A stretch of 64,000 nt of DNA from the NCBI GenBank assembly GCA_947247005.1, contig OX365948.1, forward strand, positions 6,882,001-6,946,000, given 5' to 3'. Positions 38,188 to 51,000 of this stretch are shown here, one piece after another. Under the pieces are notes generated by a model. That model had not been told where the DNA came from. It made no database searches and was given only the letters and a program-made list of their open reading frames with translations. How positions within the stretch are numbered: the first letter of the stretch is position 1; each line of letters starts with the position of its first letter. Both the position numbers and the translations under genes were made by a program. The DNA comes from Spisula solida (taxonomy: Eukaryota; Mollusca; Bivalvia; Venerida; Mactridae).

Positions 38188-38278
38188 ACAATAAATTGAT
38201 TCGAACCTGTGTACAAAAATTGCATTACGGGTAAATCATCTATAGGCTGACGCGTTACCACCGAGCCACTGGGGATAA
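38188..38278 (-). ncRNA. tRNA-like sequence with long variable region, minus strand
   Basis: On the - strand, CAGTGGCTCGGTGGTAACGC (D-arm/A-box) and ACAGGTTCGAATC (B-box) are separated by a longer middle than a normal tRNA. This fits a tRNA-derived repeat or a tRNA pseudogene with an insertion. Confidence 0.5.
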
Positions 38279-39070
38279 TGGAGAAATGAAAACCCCATTG
38301 TCTTGTCTACCAAATTTTCCGGTTAATTAGATGTGAAGGTGTTTATTTACTATCGCTATATTTAGCCCGGCCAATTTATGTTTGTCCAACTATATGATGC
38401 ACTATATCTACCCTTGAAGTTAAACAAAACATAAATATCAATAAAGTGAATTTATTGACGCATGACAGCACTTTCATTGCAAATCTTGCTCGTTCAAAAA
38501 CAAAGTCAACATGACATTAAGGCCCATATTTACATGTCGGTCCTCCACTCCAACTCGACTTACACTTACCTAAGGAAGCCTCAAGACTTCAAGTGTAGCT
38601 GGAGTGACGGTCGAGTTAGTGAAAGTCGAGTGAAGATTTGGTATTCACATGGGTAACTCACCCTCGACTTTCCTGAGTGCGTGACCGTTATAATATATGG
38701 TAGGATATTACACTGTACAAACAATCTGTGCTTTATTGTTTAATTGGTTGGTTGGGTTTCGATGCATTTTAGTAATATATTCAAACAAAGTCCATTATTT
38801 TTATGCTACATTCTTAATATTTCTTTGAGCTTGCTCAAATAAAACATTCATTTTAATAATCACAAATAGAGAGTACGATTAATGTAAAATAATAGTGGAT
38901 CAGTTAACATAAAACTTCCATGTAATTAATGTTAAATGAACGTATATGTTTATAATGATATATTCCAACAAAACATTTATGCAAGACGATGCGTACGAGT
39001 TTTAAATGAATAAAGGATATGAATGGTGTTTTCGGCGTGAACTCGGTATTAAAGATCATATCACGTCAAT

Positions 39071-39095
39071 ATGGATTCCACCGACCGCCAAGCAG
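39071..39095 (+). CDS. CEP95-like gene, exon 1 (start codon)
   Basis: The ATG is in strong context (A at -3, G at +4) and encodes MDSTDRQA plus one base before the donor GTAATG. This phase is exactly what exon 2 needs (residue 9 becomes Ala). No other upstream ATG exon was found that fits better, but the exon is only 25 bases, so confidence is moderate. The AT-rich 38,280-39,070 before it would hold the promoter. It also contains short inverted sequences around 38,530-38,690, such as AAGGCCCATATTTACATG, echoed inverted near 40,010. Confidence 0.5.
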
Positions 39096-42000
39096 GTAAT
39101 GTCATATTAATAATTTAGAAGTCAGATGAGATGAACTCAGTTTACTTTTATAAGCAGATTTACTGTGAAATAATTTTGCAAACTCATTACTACACATACA
39201 TCATTCAGACCGTTCCGGAGAAGCCCGACAACTAGAAAGCCTTTGACTCACGAATGATAGCTAATTAGAAAAAAATAATGCACATAATCGGTATGTGTTG
39301 CAAGTTAGCACGTTTTGTTTTTCTTTGAATACTTAACATTTCAGTCATCTTCATGTCAACACTGCAATGGACGGAATTAAAAACAATGACTTGGCAAAGA
39401 ATAAAAGCAATATAATTTAATAGTTATGCTCCTATATGAATACCATGCATTTAATTAACATCGCGGTAAGATGACTTGTCCAAATAATATATTTATAGAT
39501 AACAAATTATAAATAAATTAATATTTATGGTTGTATATTTATCAACCCACACGTTCATATGTATTTGTTGTTTAATTTGATTTGATAATACAATAACTGT
39601 ATTAGTTCAACATTCGTGCGCTAAATCGGTATTCACGTAACCCGATTTGAGTGCAGCTGGGGAATTTTTCCAAGAATTTCATATTATTCATGCTTTCGAA
39701 GTAATTGCTCCTATCCGGGACATTTCTAAATGGTAAAATCATCTCTACAAATTCTTCTACCTCGCGTACCTGTCCATTTTAGTTAGTGACTAACTTTGGT
39801 ATTCACAAACATTCCATTGAGTGTGGTTGGAGTCGAGGCCAAGTCGACGTTTCGCTCCCTCGAAAATCCCTCACTCGGTAGAGTCAACTCCAGCTACACT
39901 TACCGTTGTGAATACCATTTTCTAGTTAGGACGAGTTCATACTCAAACGCACGGACTAAACGATAATTAAATTTGGATTAACCCAGTGAGTGACAGGAGA
40001 GGATGTGAATATGGCCCAAATTTGTTGTTGGAGACATAGTCAATAGTATAAGGACAAACTCTTACAAAGAATTAATTATGAAACAAATTTATGAACTTGT
40101 ATCATGCTAAACTTCAATGACCTTGCAAACCGAAAGTAGAAAAATGGCCATGTTTCTTGAATATCTTTTTAAGTATACATTTTTTCAGTCAAAAACTAAA
40201 TAATAGTTTGTTCACTGGAGTTATAATGCAACAGGGGGGATAAACACGTGACTATAATTTGAAACAAGATGGCGGCGTAAACGCGAATATTATCGTTTTG
40301 GGACTATTATTTCAAGGTGAGTACGGAATTAAAACATCTTACATATCCTATCATATGGTACTCAAAGCGCGCTTTCCAGTGGTGTATAATATGCTGGTCT
40401 GGTATGTTTACTTTCTGAGAACATTAGGACCAAAATTTCGAGTCGAGCACAAGAAGCCGTGGTGCATTTCACGCTTTTGATAAATTTTAGTGTTTTTGTG
40501 ACAAAATCGCACTTTTGTGTAGTATTTAAAGCAACTACTTACTAGAAATAGATTATAACGTATGTCAGCACAGGTCATTGGCTCGTATATATCATATTTA
40601 CGACATTTACAAATTTTGCATGAATTGGTGCATCCCACGCCGAATAAAGCGATGGTGTATTTCACGTTATTTTGAGATACACATGTAATAATTCACCACA
40701 ATTTCGCATACATGTAATTGGTTTCTCTTGCAATGTTTTTTTTATTCTGTTAGAACAAAGGTGTTAGTCTAAGAACGTTTGTTTGTTTGTTATTTGGATA
40801 TGGCAAATGGATTGCACAACATATATGCATGTTTTGAAACTGATGAATGAATAATAAACCGGAACTGTATTAGTATGTTACTGTACTTACAGTGTTAGTA
40901 CATGTACTTGTTCTAGTATACCATTTGTATGCAATATAAGCCCGTACCAGTATTATATGTTATCTAACTAACACTATCTCATTTCCTTAGATATGATTGA
41001 AGACATGAGAACAGCAAGACTATACAGCGCATGTGGGAAGGTCTTAAGAAGCATATCGGGTCTTCGATTCGAGATCACGAGAGACGCCACAGACGCCTCA
41101 TCCGTGTTTCTTGTGCCCATGGAGAAGAACCCGGCGCATTTTAAAATATTAAGTTGGTACTGTTTAAAATACAGTCCAGGAAAACTGGTTTGTCAAGTCG
41201 TGGTTTTATTAGTCATAGATAGTATTTAAGTAGCGTGAAATTATGTCAAGCATACAGAACTAAACGTAGAAGTATCGATAAATATGCACAGATATTGCCA
41301 TGTTAATATGCATTTTATTTTTGATAGGTCAAACTACTTAATCTATAACACAGTGTTTGCACAGAGACTGATTTGTGCTAATATGTTATGTTCGTAACAA
41401 TGTTACTTTGGTTTGTCGCAATATACACGTGTCTTATGATAAAGGTATCACACTATTTATGCAATATAAACCGTGAAGGAAATTACCCGATTGGGCAATT
41501 CGGGGATTCCCCTAACAATTTGCCCCTTCGGGAAATTTTGCTCCAAAAATTGCCTGATCGGTCAATAGAAACGCCCACCGTTTTAAAAAAACTAACCTGT
41601 ACATAAGGATATTTGGCATGGAAAAGATCTGATTCCACATGTATGTAAAATCCTACCGTTCATAATTATTTTACGTTGCCTAGATTCCGAGTTGTGTGTG
41701 TGTTTTTGTTCACTTTCCCATTTTGGCAATTTAAATTACCCGATCGTGCAAGTAAATACAATTTTGAATAGTAGAAAGTTGCAAAAAACCGGGCAAGTGA
41801 ACCCAACGAATTTTGACCGGCAAAATTGGTAGTTTTTAAGGCTAGAAATATCAGAATCTAGACAATTGAAGGGAAATTTGAACGACGGTATCTTAGATAA
41901 ATAATGTTATACCCTTTGTGATATGAAACATGTGTTTAGATAATCGTTTGGGTATAATATCATTATGCACAGGTCAGTTCTTCAGAGGTATGTATCAATT

Positions 42001-45000
42001 GACCATTTTATTTCCCGATCAGGCATTTTTTCGAGCAGAATTTCACGATCGGGCAAATAATCAGGGGAATCACAGAATTGCCCGATCGGTCAATTTCCAC
42101 CACTGATCAACGAACGTGATATTGTTTTTTAATTGACACATTCCATTGCTGAAATCAACAATTTGTGCTAGAGTTGATCACAATCGCAACGGTAAATATG
42201 CTCTTATTTTAATTCGAAGGGAGGTAATTTGAAAAATACCAAAGATTGACTCAATTTGCATCAAAATGCTTCAGACATTGTTGATATCAATATTGATTTC
42301 CTTAACAATAGTACCTTCTATTGATGTTTATAGCCAGAAAACAGTTCAACTGTCATTGAGTATATTGTTTTGATAAGCAGAGTGCTTTTTTAACAAAACG
42401 AGTTATTCCCCGTCGTGTTCAGAATTACAGCGTTGCTTTGTATGGAATTCTTTAATAGTTTCAGCAATAGCCACAATGTTTCTACTTGCATATTTCTTCA
42501 TTAAGCATTGTCATATAGAAACATTAAACGTGGAGACTTTCTATTTTGCTGATGCTATATGTTATACTTTCCTGTGATTGATAAATTTTGATTACTCAAA
42601 TGTGTTGTTGATTGTTCAGTAATGTTTAATAAACGAAATCATCGTCATATTGTATTTGTTTATTTCTCGTATGACAAGGTTGTATAATCAATTATCAGTA
42701 AACGATCTGGAAGTCTTTAACTGCTGGTGTGCTGCAGCAAGATTTTCGGCGACGAGGTCTTCGTATCTTCGTTCACGCACCATCCTAAAAGAAAAGAATG
42801 TGTTCAAAGGGTTATTAGATTTAAGTAACATGAAAACCTTAGCCTTTGTCAGTGGAGGAAATTGCCCGATCGGGAAATTCGGGGATTCCCTTAACTACTT
42901 GTCCGATCGGGAAATTTTGCTCAGTAAATTGCCTGATCGGACAATAGAAACGCCCACTTATGAAAATCTAACCAGTGTATATAGATATTTGACATGAAGA
43001 CAATCTGATTTCATATTTCGTAGCACAAAAGGTTTGTCTGAAACCTTACTGTTCAGAACTATTTTACATTGTCTATATTCTGAGATATATTAAGTGTTTT
43101 ATGTTCACTGTCCGGATCAGATAAGTAAATATATTTTGAATAGTAGAAAGTTGCCAAAGCGGACTAGTTAATACAACGAATTTATACTGGCCGAATAAGG
43201 CAGTTTTTAAGGCTATATATCTCAGAATCTAGACATTTCAAAGAAAATTTCAACGATACTATCTTGGATATAAACAATGTGATATGAAACATTTGTTCAG
43301 ATTATCGCTTGGTCAAATATATTTATGCCAAGGTTAGTCTTCTAAGGTATAAATAAATTGACCATTGTTTCGCCCGGTCGGGAAATTTTTCAATCATAAT
43401 TACCAATCGGGCGATTTCCCCCACTGTTTGTTTACAAATGAAAATAATTATAAACACTGCAGGGTACACTTGCCACTAGCCTCAGTATAGTCTGAAAGTA
43501 AATATCCTTTTTAAAGTGATAATGCACAAAAGCGAACAAAATAAGACTTTAGAAGTGCATTTAATTGTCATTGTATTTGCCAACAAATGCTAGTGTTATC
43601 TCCGGCGCACTACATGTACATGTATATAAGATACGACTCATGAACTACAATAAGAGATGTCAGGATGCATGCTTTATACAATTAATATGAGAAAATAACA
43701 CTCATTTCTGAGCGTGAAATGCACCATTCTTTGTTTTGGATAGGACGTGAAATGCACCATCGTTTCATTCGGCGTGGGATGCACCAACGCATTCAAAATT
43801 GATAAATTGCATAAATATGATAAATATGAGCCAATGACTTGTGCTGACATACATTATGAACTATTTCTAGTAAGTGGTTGCTTTAAATACTCCACAAAAG
43901 TGCGATTCGTTCACAAAAACACTAAAATTTATCAAAAGCGTGAAATACACCATGGCTTCTTGTGCTCGACTCGAAATTTTGGTCTTAATGTTCTCAGAAA
44001 GTAAACACACCAGACCAGCATGTTATACACCGCTGGAAAGCGCGCTTTGAGTACCATATGATAGGATATGTAAGATGTTTTAATTCCGTACTCACCTTGA
44101 AATAATAGTCCCAAAACGATAATATTCGCGTTTACGCCGCCATCTTGTTTCAAATTATAGTCACGTGTTTATCCCCCCTGATGCAAGCATGGGGTGCGTT
44201 TTGGCTCCTGTCATTTGCTAATTTATGTGTTTGTGAACGAGTACTGAAAGGCACACACATTATTTTAAAAAGGGTGACCCTTTTTAACGAGTTGTTGGTG
44301 TTATGTGACAGTGATAGTATACATACAATACATGTCTCTCTGCTTGAGCCCATTAATTTTCTTAAAGATTTTGAATTATTGTTTACCACCCCCTCCTACT
44401 TTTGTTTTCACTCCATCCCTTAAAATATTAAAGCAATAATTGTGTAACTTGCAACACTTCTTCACCATCAGCACCAGACTCTGCAAAGCAAGACAACTAA
44501 CTCTATTATGTATCCTGCTTTTTGCAAGAACCATGGTCCCTGGAGTAAATGTAGTATAGTCCGTTATCGACTAGGCTGGACCCCCATAAACCTTAAATAT
44601 CTTTAAAGTAATTATGCAATTTGATTGAAATTTAGTATGGTAGACTGAATTACCTTCACCAACTCTGTGTTTAAATTTCAGATTTTTTTACGAACTCATT
44701 AATTTTTTCCCCATTGTGTCTAATGTTTTTTAAATTTTGTATTTTAATCAACAAATGGACAGGTAGTAAAATAAGCCATTACGATCAGGTAGTTAGACTA
44801 ATGCTATTGTATATGTAATAATTAGACTATAGATCTCAGTAGCTAGCCAATCAGCATGGAGAAAAAGTGTTGAATAAATCCCGTATACAACACTTTGCTG
44901 TGGTATATATAACAATAGATTGCTATATACTATTTTGATAGATAATTAACCAATTAAGGTATTTCCAACATCTCTGCTGAGTGCTGACAACATTATCAGT

Positions 45001-48000
45001 AGAGGATGAATGCCGTGGTAGCTTCTATGACTACAGTACGACCTCTCTAGGGGACATATGTAGTGCAACAACCTCTGTATAACACAACCTTCAAAGTTAC
45101 TTGAAGTTATCACATGTATATAATTTTGTAAATTCTGTAGGGCAACAACTTCTAAACACTGACCAATATTTGCAGCCCACAAAGGCTCTCACTCTACAGA
45201 GGTTGTTCTGTACTATTGTGTATTCAATAATTACGTGCAGATTACCCCTCTCTTCTAAGACATCATTTTCACAGAGTAGAACTTAAAACCAACTGAACGA
45301 TTAAAACAAATTGTAGGGGATCCAATGGTGTCTGCTGGTGATTGAAGTAAATGACTTTAATACTAACACAACCCATAATTTACAAATTAAGACCTCACCT
45401 CCAAGACCACCTCAAAATAAAGACCACTATTTTCTGTCCACTGACTTGCAATTATTCAACCTCAAATTTACAGTGAAATTGCACCTATATAAAGACCACC
45501 TCTTTAACAAGATTGACTCAGAATTAACCATTTTTCGTTCCGTTTTCATCTGTTTGCTCTTTGATAGAATGATGCAATCACTCATCATTATTGAGATAAG
45601 TTTTTTACAGTCCAAAGAAGGAATTTCATTATTGAGGTTTTACTGTAAATAGCTTAATTTTGCCACTTAGATCTTTATATGCATCATGCAACACTTAACA
45701 TATTACACCAGCACTTAAATGGTTTACCATACCCTATGTACCGGGTACTGGTCGATTTATAGGCAAAGTGTACCTGATAAACAAAGATTATTTATCTATA
45801 GTCTAAGTCAGATAGAACGGCTCGTAGGTGTTGATATGGGATTATAATCCTCGTTTCACTCGGATTAAAATCCCATATACAACACCTACTCATGTTCTAT
45901 CCTATACCTGTAACGGGACATATATGGATAACGTTGACCTGCAGTTGACTGGTCGTCAATGTGTATATAGTTGAGGCCCACTTTCTGATTGTAATGATCA
46001 TTTGTATAAACACAATGTTAAGTCTTGAGGTGAGCTTAAACATAAAACACATACACTTTGATGTATGGGCCTCATTATATATTTGCAATCGTCACTGGTG
46101 CGTAACTTAATGAACAGTTATATTGGACCAATTTGCCTACCTTTGCTGTTCCAGTCACTTTTGACAATCACCCAAACGTATTTACCCTGTTTTAGACTTA
46201 ACATTTTACATTGGAAGTAAATGCAAAGTACACTTTTCTGTGGACCAAAAAATCTGTTTTAATTTATGAGAGTTGGTAAGGTTGATTTATGAAGATATAC
46301 CAATTTTTATTCTAATTGGCATTGTACTTTTTTTTAGATATTTAATGTTTATGGGGGTCCAGCCTAGTCGCTAACGGACTATACATCATAATACAATGCT
46401 TAAGGTGCATCTACACGGTAAGTTTTGGTGTATACGTCTTGACCGATAAGTCAAAATGTACCGTGTAGTAACGAGTAGTACACTTCTACCGCACATTTTT
46501 GGGAGATGTATGCACATTCATTATATAGTCTCCACAGTACAGAAATGGCTTGGTGTAACACCGACACGGAATCGTCATATAATTATACCATACAGTATGA
46601 CACGTATAGGATAGACAATGAGTATCGCTGGTTATGAGATTTAGATGCGAGCTTCAGCGAGCGTCTCATCTCATAACCAGTGATGCGAGATGTCTATCCG
46701 ACTTAGACCATCTTACTTTGTATGTAAATGTACCGTTATTCATGCACATTAAAGAGGTTGTACATTATATTTCTGACCAGATTATGCTCTTTGCTCCAAG
46801 CAATAGGATGAAATTCTGCACTTATTACTCAAAACAACAAAGGATCAAAATCACAGGTTATTCAGCTCAAAAGTGTTGGATACGGGATTAAGACTATGGC
46901 AATACTGCGCTGTGATTGGCTATTTGCGGTTTATAGTGGTCTAAATATCAAAACTACAAACAGTGCTATCAATAGGTCTATATTCCTCAACCGACTCCAT
47001 TGTTTACAAGTGTTTGAAGAGAATTAACGTATGGTTTATTAGTCATGATGTCCCGTGTATAAGTAAATTTCTTGGTTATGCATATTGTTGTACTTTAAAC
47101 TGTGGACTAATCCGATTAGAGGCATACTAAATAAGCACGTTGATTTTTACAGTTGTGATAGATACCCAGCATTAAAGCATGCCTCCCCTTTTCAGAAGAC
47201 TAGTCCGTGTTTGGATTACCAAAGTTAAAAAAATACCTATAGTTAGGGAAGATGTACATCTTGTGAAGAGTACATATTCGACATGTAGATGCACCTTTAT
47301 TTTATCCAACAACTTTAATTTAAAGACGAAAAACGCCTTTGAAAGAAAATTGCGATTTTTCACGTTAGATTAGACTCTATTCCCTTAAGTTTAATGTCAA
47401 CTTTTAGGTCTATGTTTCTCCTTTGCTATCAAATTTATGAAGTGTTATTGTGTAATTATCAATCATAACTGTTATCTGGAAACATGAGCGTTCCTCATAA
47501 CTCACCATTAACGTGTCAAGTTGACTCTTCTGACTTGAGAGATACAATTGTCCAATGTTAATGTCAATGTTTACGTTTGTTTAGAATTTATGTGTCCGGT
47601 TTCCTTGATATATTAGTATGGAAATCATTTTTGGGTTTTGTTTCATTCTGATATCACATAATTCGGCATTAAAACGATTGACTAACGTTGTGCAAGTAAG
47701 TTTGCTGTTTGTAGAAATTTACGTTTTATGAACTATCGAACTTTCAGCGATTGTCAAAGAGGCTAGAATATTGTTGTCACTCGTACGTAAGAATGGACGA
47801 TCAGACTTGAATGTAAGGAGTCTGGCTGACGTTCCTTTATTGTTGATGCATGCTTTTGAGCTACTATCTGCGGAGATGATAACAGACCGACCATTCCGTA
47901 CACCGGGACAACAAGCTAGAACGTTACAACAGATCCTGGATACGTTAGAACAAGTATGTTGACCGTTGGTTATTTTATTCTACGATGTTGTTGATGCCTC

Positions 48001-51000
48001 TAATCATGGAGGCGTTCTATAAGGAATACATTTTTATTCTGGTCTTGCCAAAACAACTTGATTCACCTCTTTCTTTGTCGATCAATGTTAATAAAATATA
48101 GGATGTTTTTGGCTGTTACGGAGCACGTCCAACTAGCGGATTTGGTATAAGGCTGGAGTTAAACTGTCAGGGATCGAGCTCATGACCCATGCAACGGCTT
48201 TTCCAGTTGAGACTATAGGCTACATACTACACCAAAGAAACATTTTGTTACTTCGGAACACGGATCATAAATATTTTATTGGTTATCAGTTATTGCCTGG
48301 CTGGAATACAGACACGCCACGTGGCTTACACATCCGGCGGTTCTGGAAACATTCGTGCAATGCTTGGATTGCTGCATGTAAAATAGTACGCGTACAACCA
48401 ACCCCACATAGTACAATTGGAACACTATGAAACTGCTACTCTTTTTGAATTGATATTTAACCTGAAATACACTTAAACGATTTAAAAACGCATCACTTAT
48501 GAAATATAAGTTTTATGGATGAAAACGTAAATATGTTGTTTTTTATTGTGTTTTAACTTTGGGTGAATTGACTTCAGTCTATACGAAACGAGTTATGTCA
48601 AGGTCATGTTATTATCGCGAGTTTGAAAATAATTATGATATGATTACCAGAGGGACCCATGAAAATGAAAGTCGCAATTTCACTAGTGAGTATATGAACC
48701 TGCTGCATTGATGCTTGCACGTGACTCCTCCTACTCAAGAATAACATACATTACATAATAGGAAATAAATTAGGTTCTGTGTGATGTTTTCCCATTCTTC
48801 AAGCAGCACTTAACTTAAATTATAATGATGCGTGGCTGCGGCTGCCTGGCTGCGGCTGCCTGGCTCAAACCGTATGACCGAGTTCATATTCTAGATGTGC
48901 TCAGTGTGTGAACTTGAGATGTTTTCAAGTCAAAATTGGCATAGCAGTTTTGGTGAGTCGTCAATATGTTAGGATATTTCCCGCGTTGCGTCTATGACAC
49001 CTCAAACCAATGCTTCGAAGACGATTGAAGACAATTAATTCGCGAATAAAGCTCGAAACGGACGAAAATTGTTCCAAATTGTAATTTTCCTTTTTATTGA
49101 TTATTATGAAAGGAATAATACAATAATGTACTTTTGACTAATCCACTGACACCCGGCATTCGTCTGACACCGTGGGAATTCATGCGAAACCGTTTCCAGT
49201 GTCGCAGCCTGTGTAATGTTGCCTCCTGACTCGGGGTCATAACCTTCGGCTGGTCTGATCGATGTCGGTCTTTGACTGTGTCATTCGCCAAGAATCGACG
49301 TTGTAAGCACACACTCGATGTGTGTAGGCAGCTGGAACGCCATGCTACGACACTGGTTGTTTTGTGAAATCGCGTGTAAATTGAACTCAATAGCCTGTAA
49401 GCCTGTACACGCATTAACATGCGTGGCCTGTAGTGGAACCAAATAGACTAAAGGCCTGAGAAATGACAGACCTGTTCTATTTTTATATATTCTGAATTAA
49501 GAAAAATGTGAAGAAGACCATTTCCCTAAATGTGTACGGATATTAGCAAAATAAAAAGATTTTTATGTACATAATGCTTTTACCAAGTATTGGTAAGGCG
49601 CTTAATATCACGTTTTACATACGTGTACATTGATGAGTCATTAATAAAGAAAAATACAAATATATAATATATAAATGCTGTAACAATTTTTCCCGAATGT
49701 TTGGTGCTTAAATATATTTTATGTAAATAGTCCGAAGATATTAAGCTAAAAGTTATTCTGCACTTTTGTATAATATTATGTAGTTGTATTTTCTACATAG
49801 TTTAATAACAATTATAATACAAGAAGAAATACGTACACAAATATAATGCATAGATCTCTTTGTAACTTACGTTACTATCAAATGAGATATTAAAAAGGCA
49901 GCATCAATCTCATCGAACTAACATCAAAGTTCAGAAAACAAAAAATATCGGCTTCATAAATGATCGTTAATTTATGATCAGCAATAAAACCCCTACAGCG
50001 AAGTATACAAGTTATTCACAGCGGGGGATGCCATAAAGGATTAACAGGGTCGTTATATTAGAATCTTCGGCAATCTACGTAAAATGCCGAGACGATAAAT
50101 TCTTATTTAAATTGAAATGTCAGTTGACTAAAAGTTAACTAGGACCGCAAAGATAGCTATTATTTTTATATATATTAAAAGAAAAATTAATTACCAAGAC
50201 AATGTCATAGTAACATTTCGTGTCACATTTTAACAAAATAGTGTAAATTTGAAACAAAACTGAACAAAAATATTACAATTTACATTTTATCGGGTTTTCA
50301 ATAGAATGTAAAGGCCGTTATAAAGACGAAGAGTTGGTGTTTTTAAACTTATGTAGGACCATTGATTCATTATTTTAAATTAATTAAATGAAAAAATATT
50401 CATAAGAAGGCAGACAAATTAAATTAACATTTGTGATAGTAACAAATTTTGTGTGTTAAACGTAAAACAAGTTACAGCGATTTATTTAATTATAGCCTTC
50501 TTACTTCTATATGTAAACGGCTATCGGGTTTCCAATATCGGATGGTTAAAAAGGTTGGGGATGATCCCAATTCAACTTATTATGAAATGTCATTACTTTC
50601 TGGTCCGACTCCACATGTACTGTACGATTGTAAGTTGTTGAGGTTCAAAAACGCCAGAAAAAGTAACATGATCATCCAGTACAGAATGATTGCTGATCAT
50701 ACATGTATGATTCATAAATGTACAGTCAGTAGAAAATGTGTGACATTTTTGGGAACGAAGTAACGAAGGACGATACAACACGATTACGAACCTGCTTTCA
50801 TTTTAAGTTCACTGTTCTGTATAACTACGTTGATTATGTCTATAAAAAATACGAATTTCCTTGTTTAAAACAAGTACTTTCATGGTGTAATCAGTTGATC
50901 AGTAACTGGCAGGCTGTCACGTCCAGTGTTTTCTCTTCCAAGCGTTCCTATTCCAAGATGGCGGTCGATAAGCAACTGAGCATTTATCTCCCTTATTTTA

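Larger units (their letters stand above)
40232..44180. mobile_element. 3.95-kb element with 436-bp inverted repeats and 6-bp target duplication
   Basis: Lies in intron 1 of the CEP95-like gene. Inverted repeats 40,232-40,667 and 43,745-44,180 start CAGGGGGGATAAACACGTGA and are highly similar, indicating recent insertion. The target duplication ATGCAA is at 40,226-40,231 and 44,181-44,186. Each repeat contains CAAGATGGCGGCG (YY1-like initiator element) followed about 50 bases later by a consensus donor CAAG|GTGAGTA (cut after 40,316 on +, after 44,096 on -). Internal exons with acceptors face each repeat. No recognisable transposase. A 6-bp duplication does not match the commonest superfamilies, so the class is left open. 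Confidence 0.85.

Noticed and set aside
46634..46891. 85-codon ORF after the foldback at 46.6 kb
   Set aside because: It begins inside the hairpin and has no domain, splice or paralogue support.
50449..50763. 104-codon ORF in intron 2 of the CEP95-like gene
   Set aside because: No family resemblance, an overlapping frame on each strand, and base composition typical of the surrounding intron.
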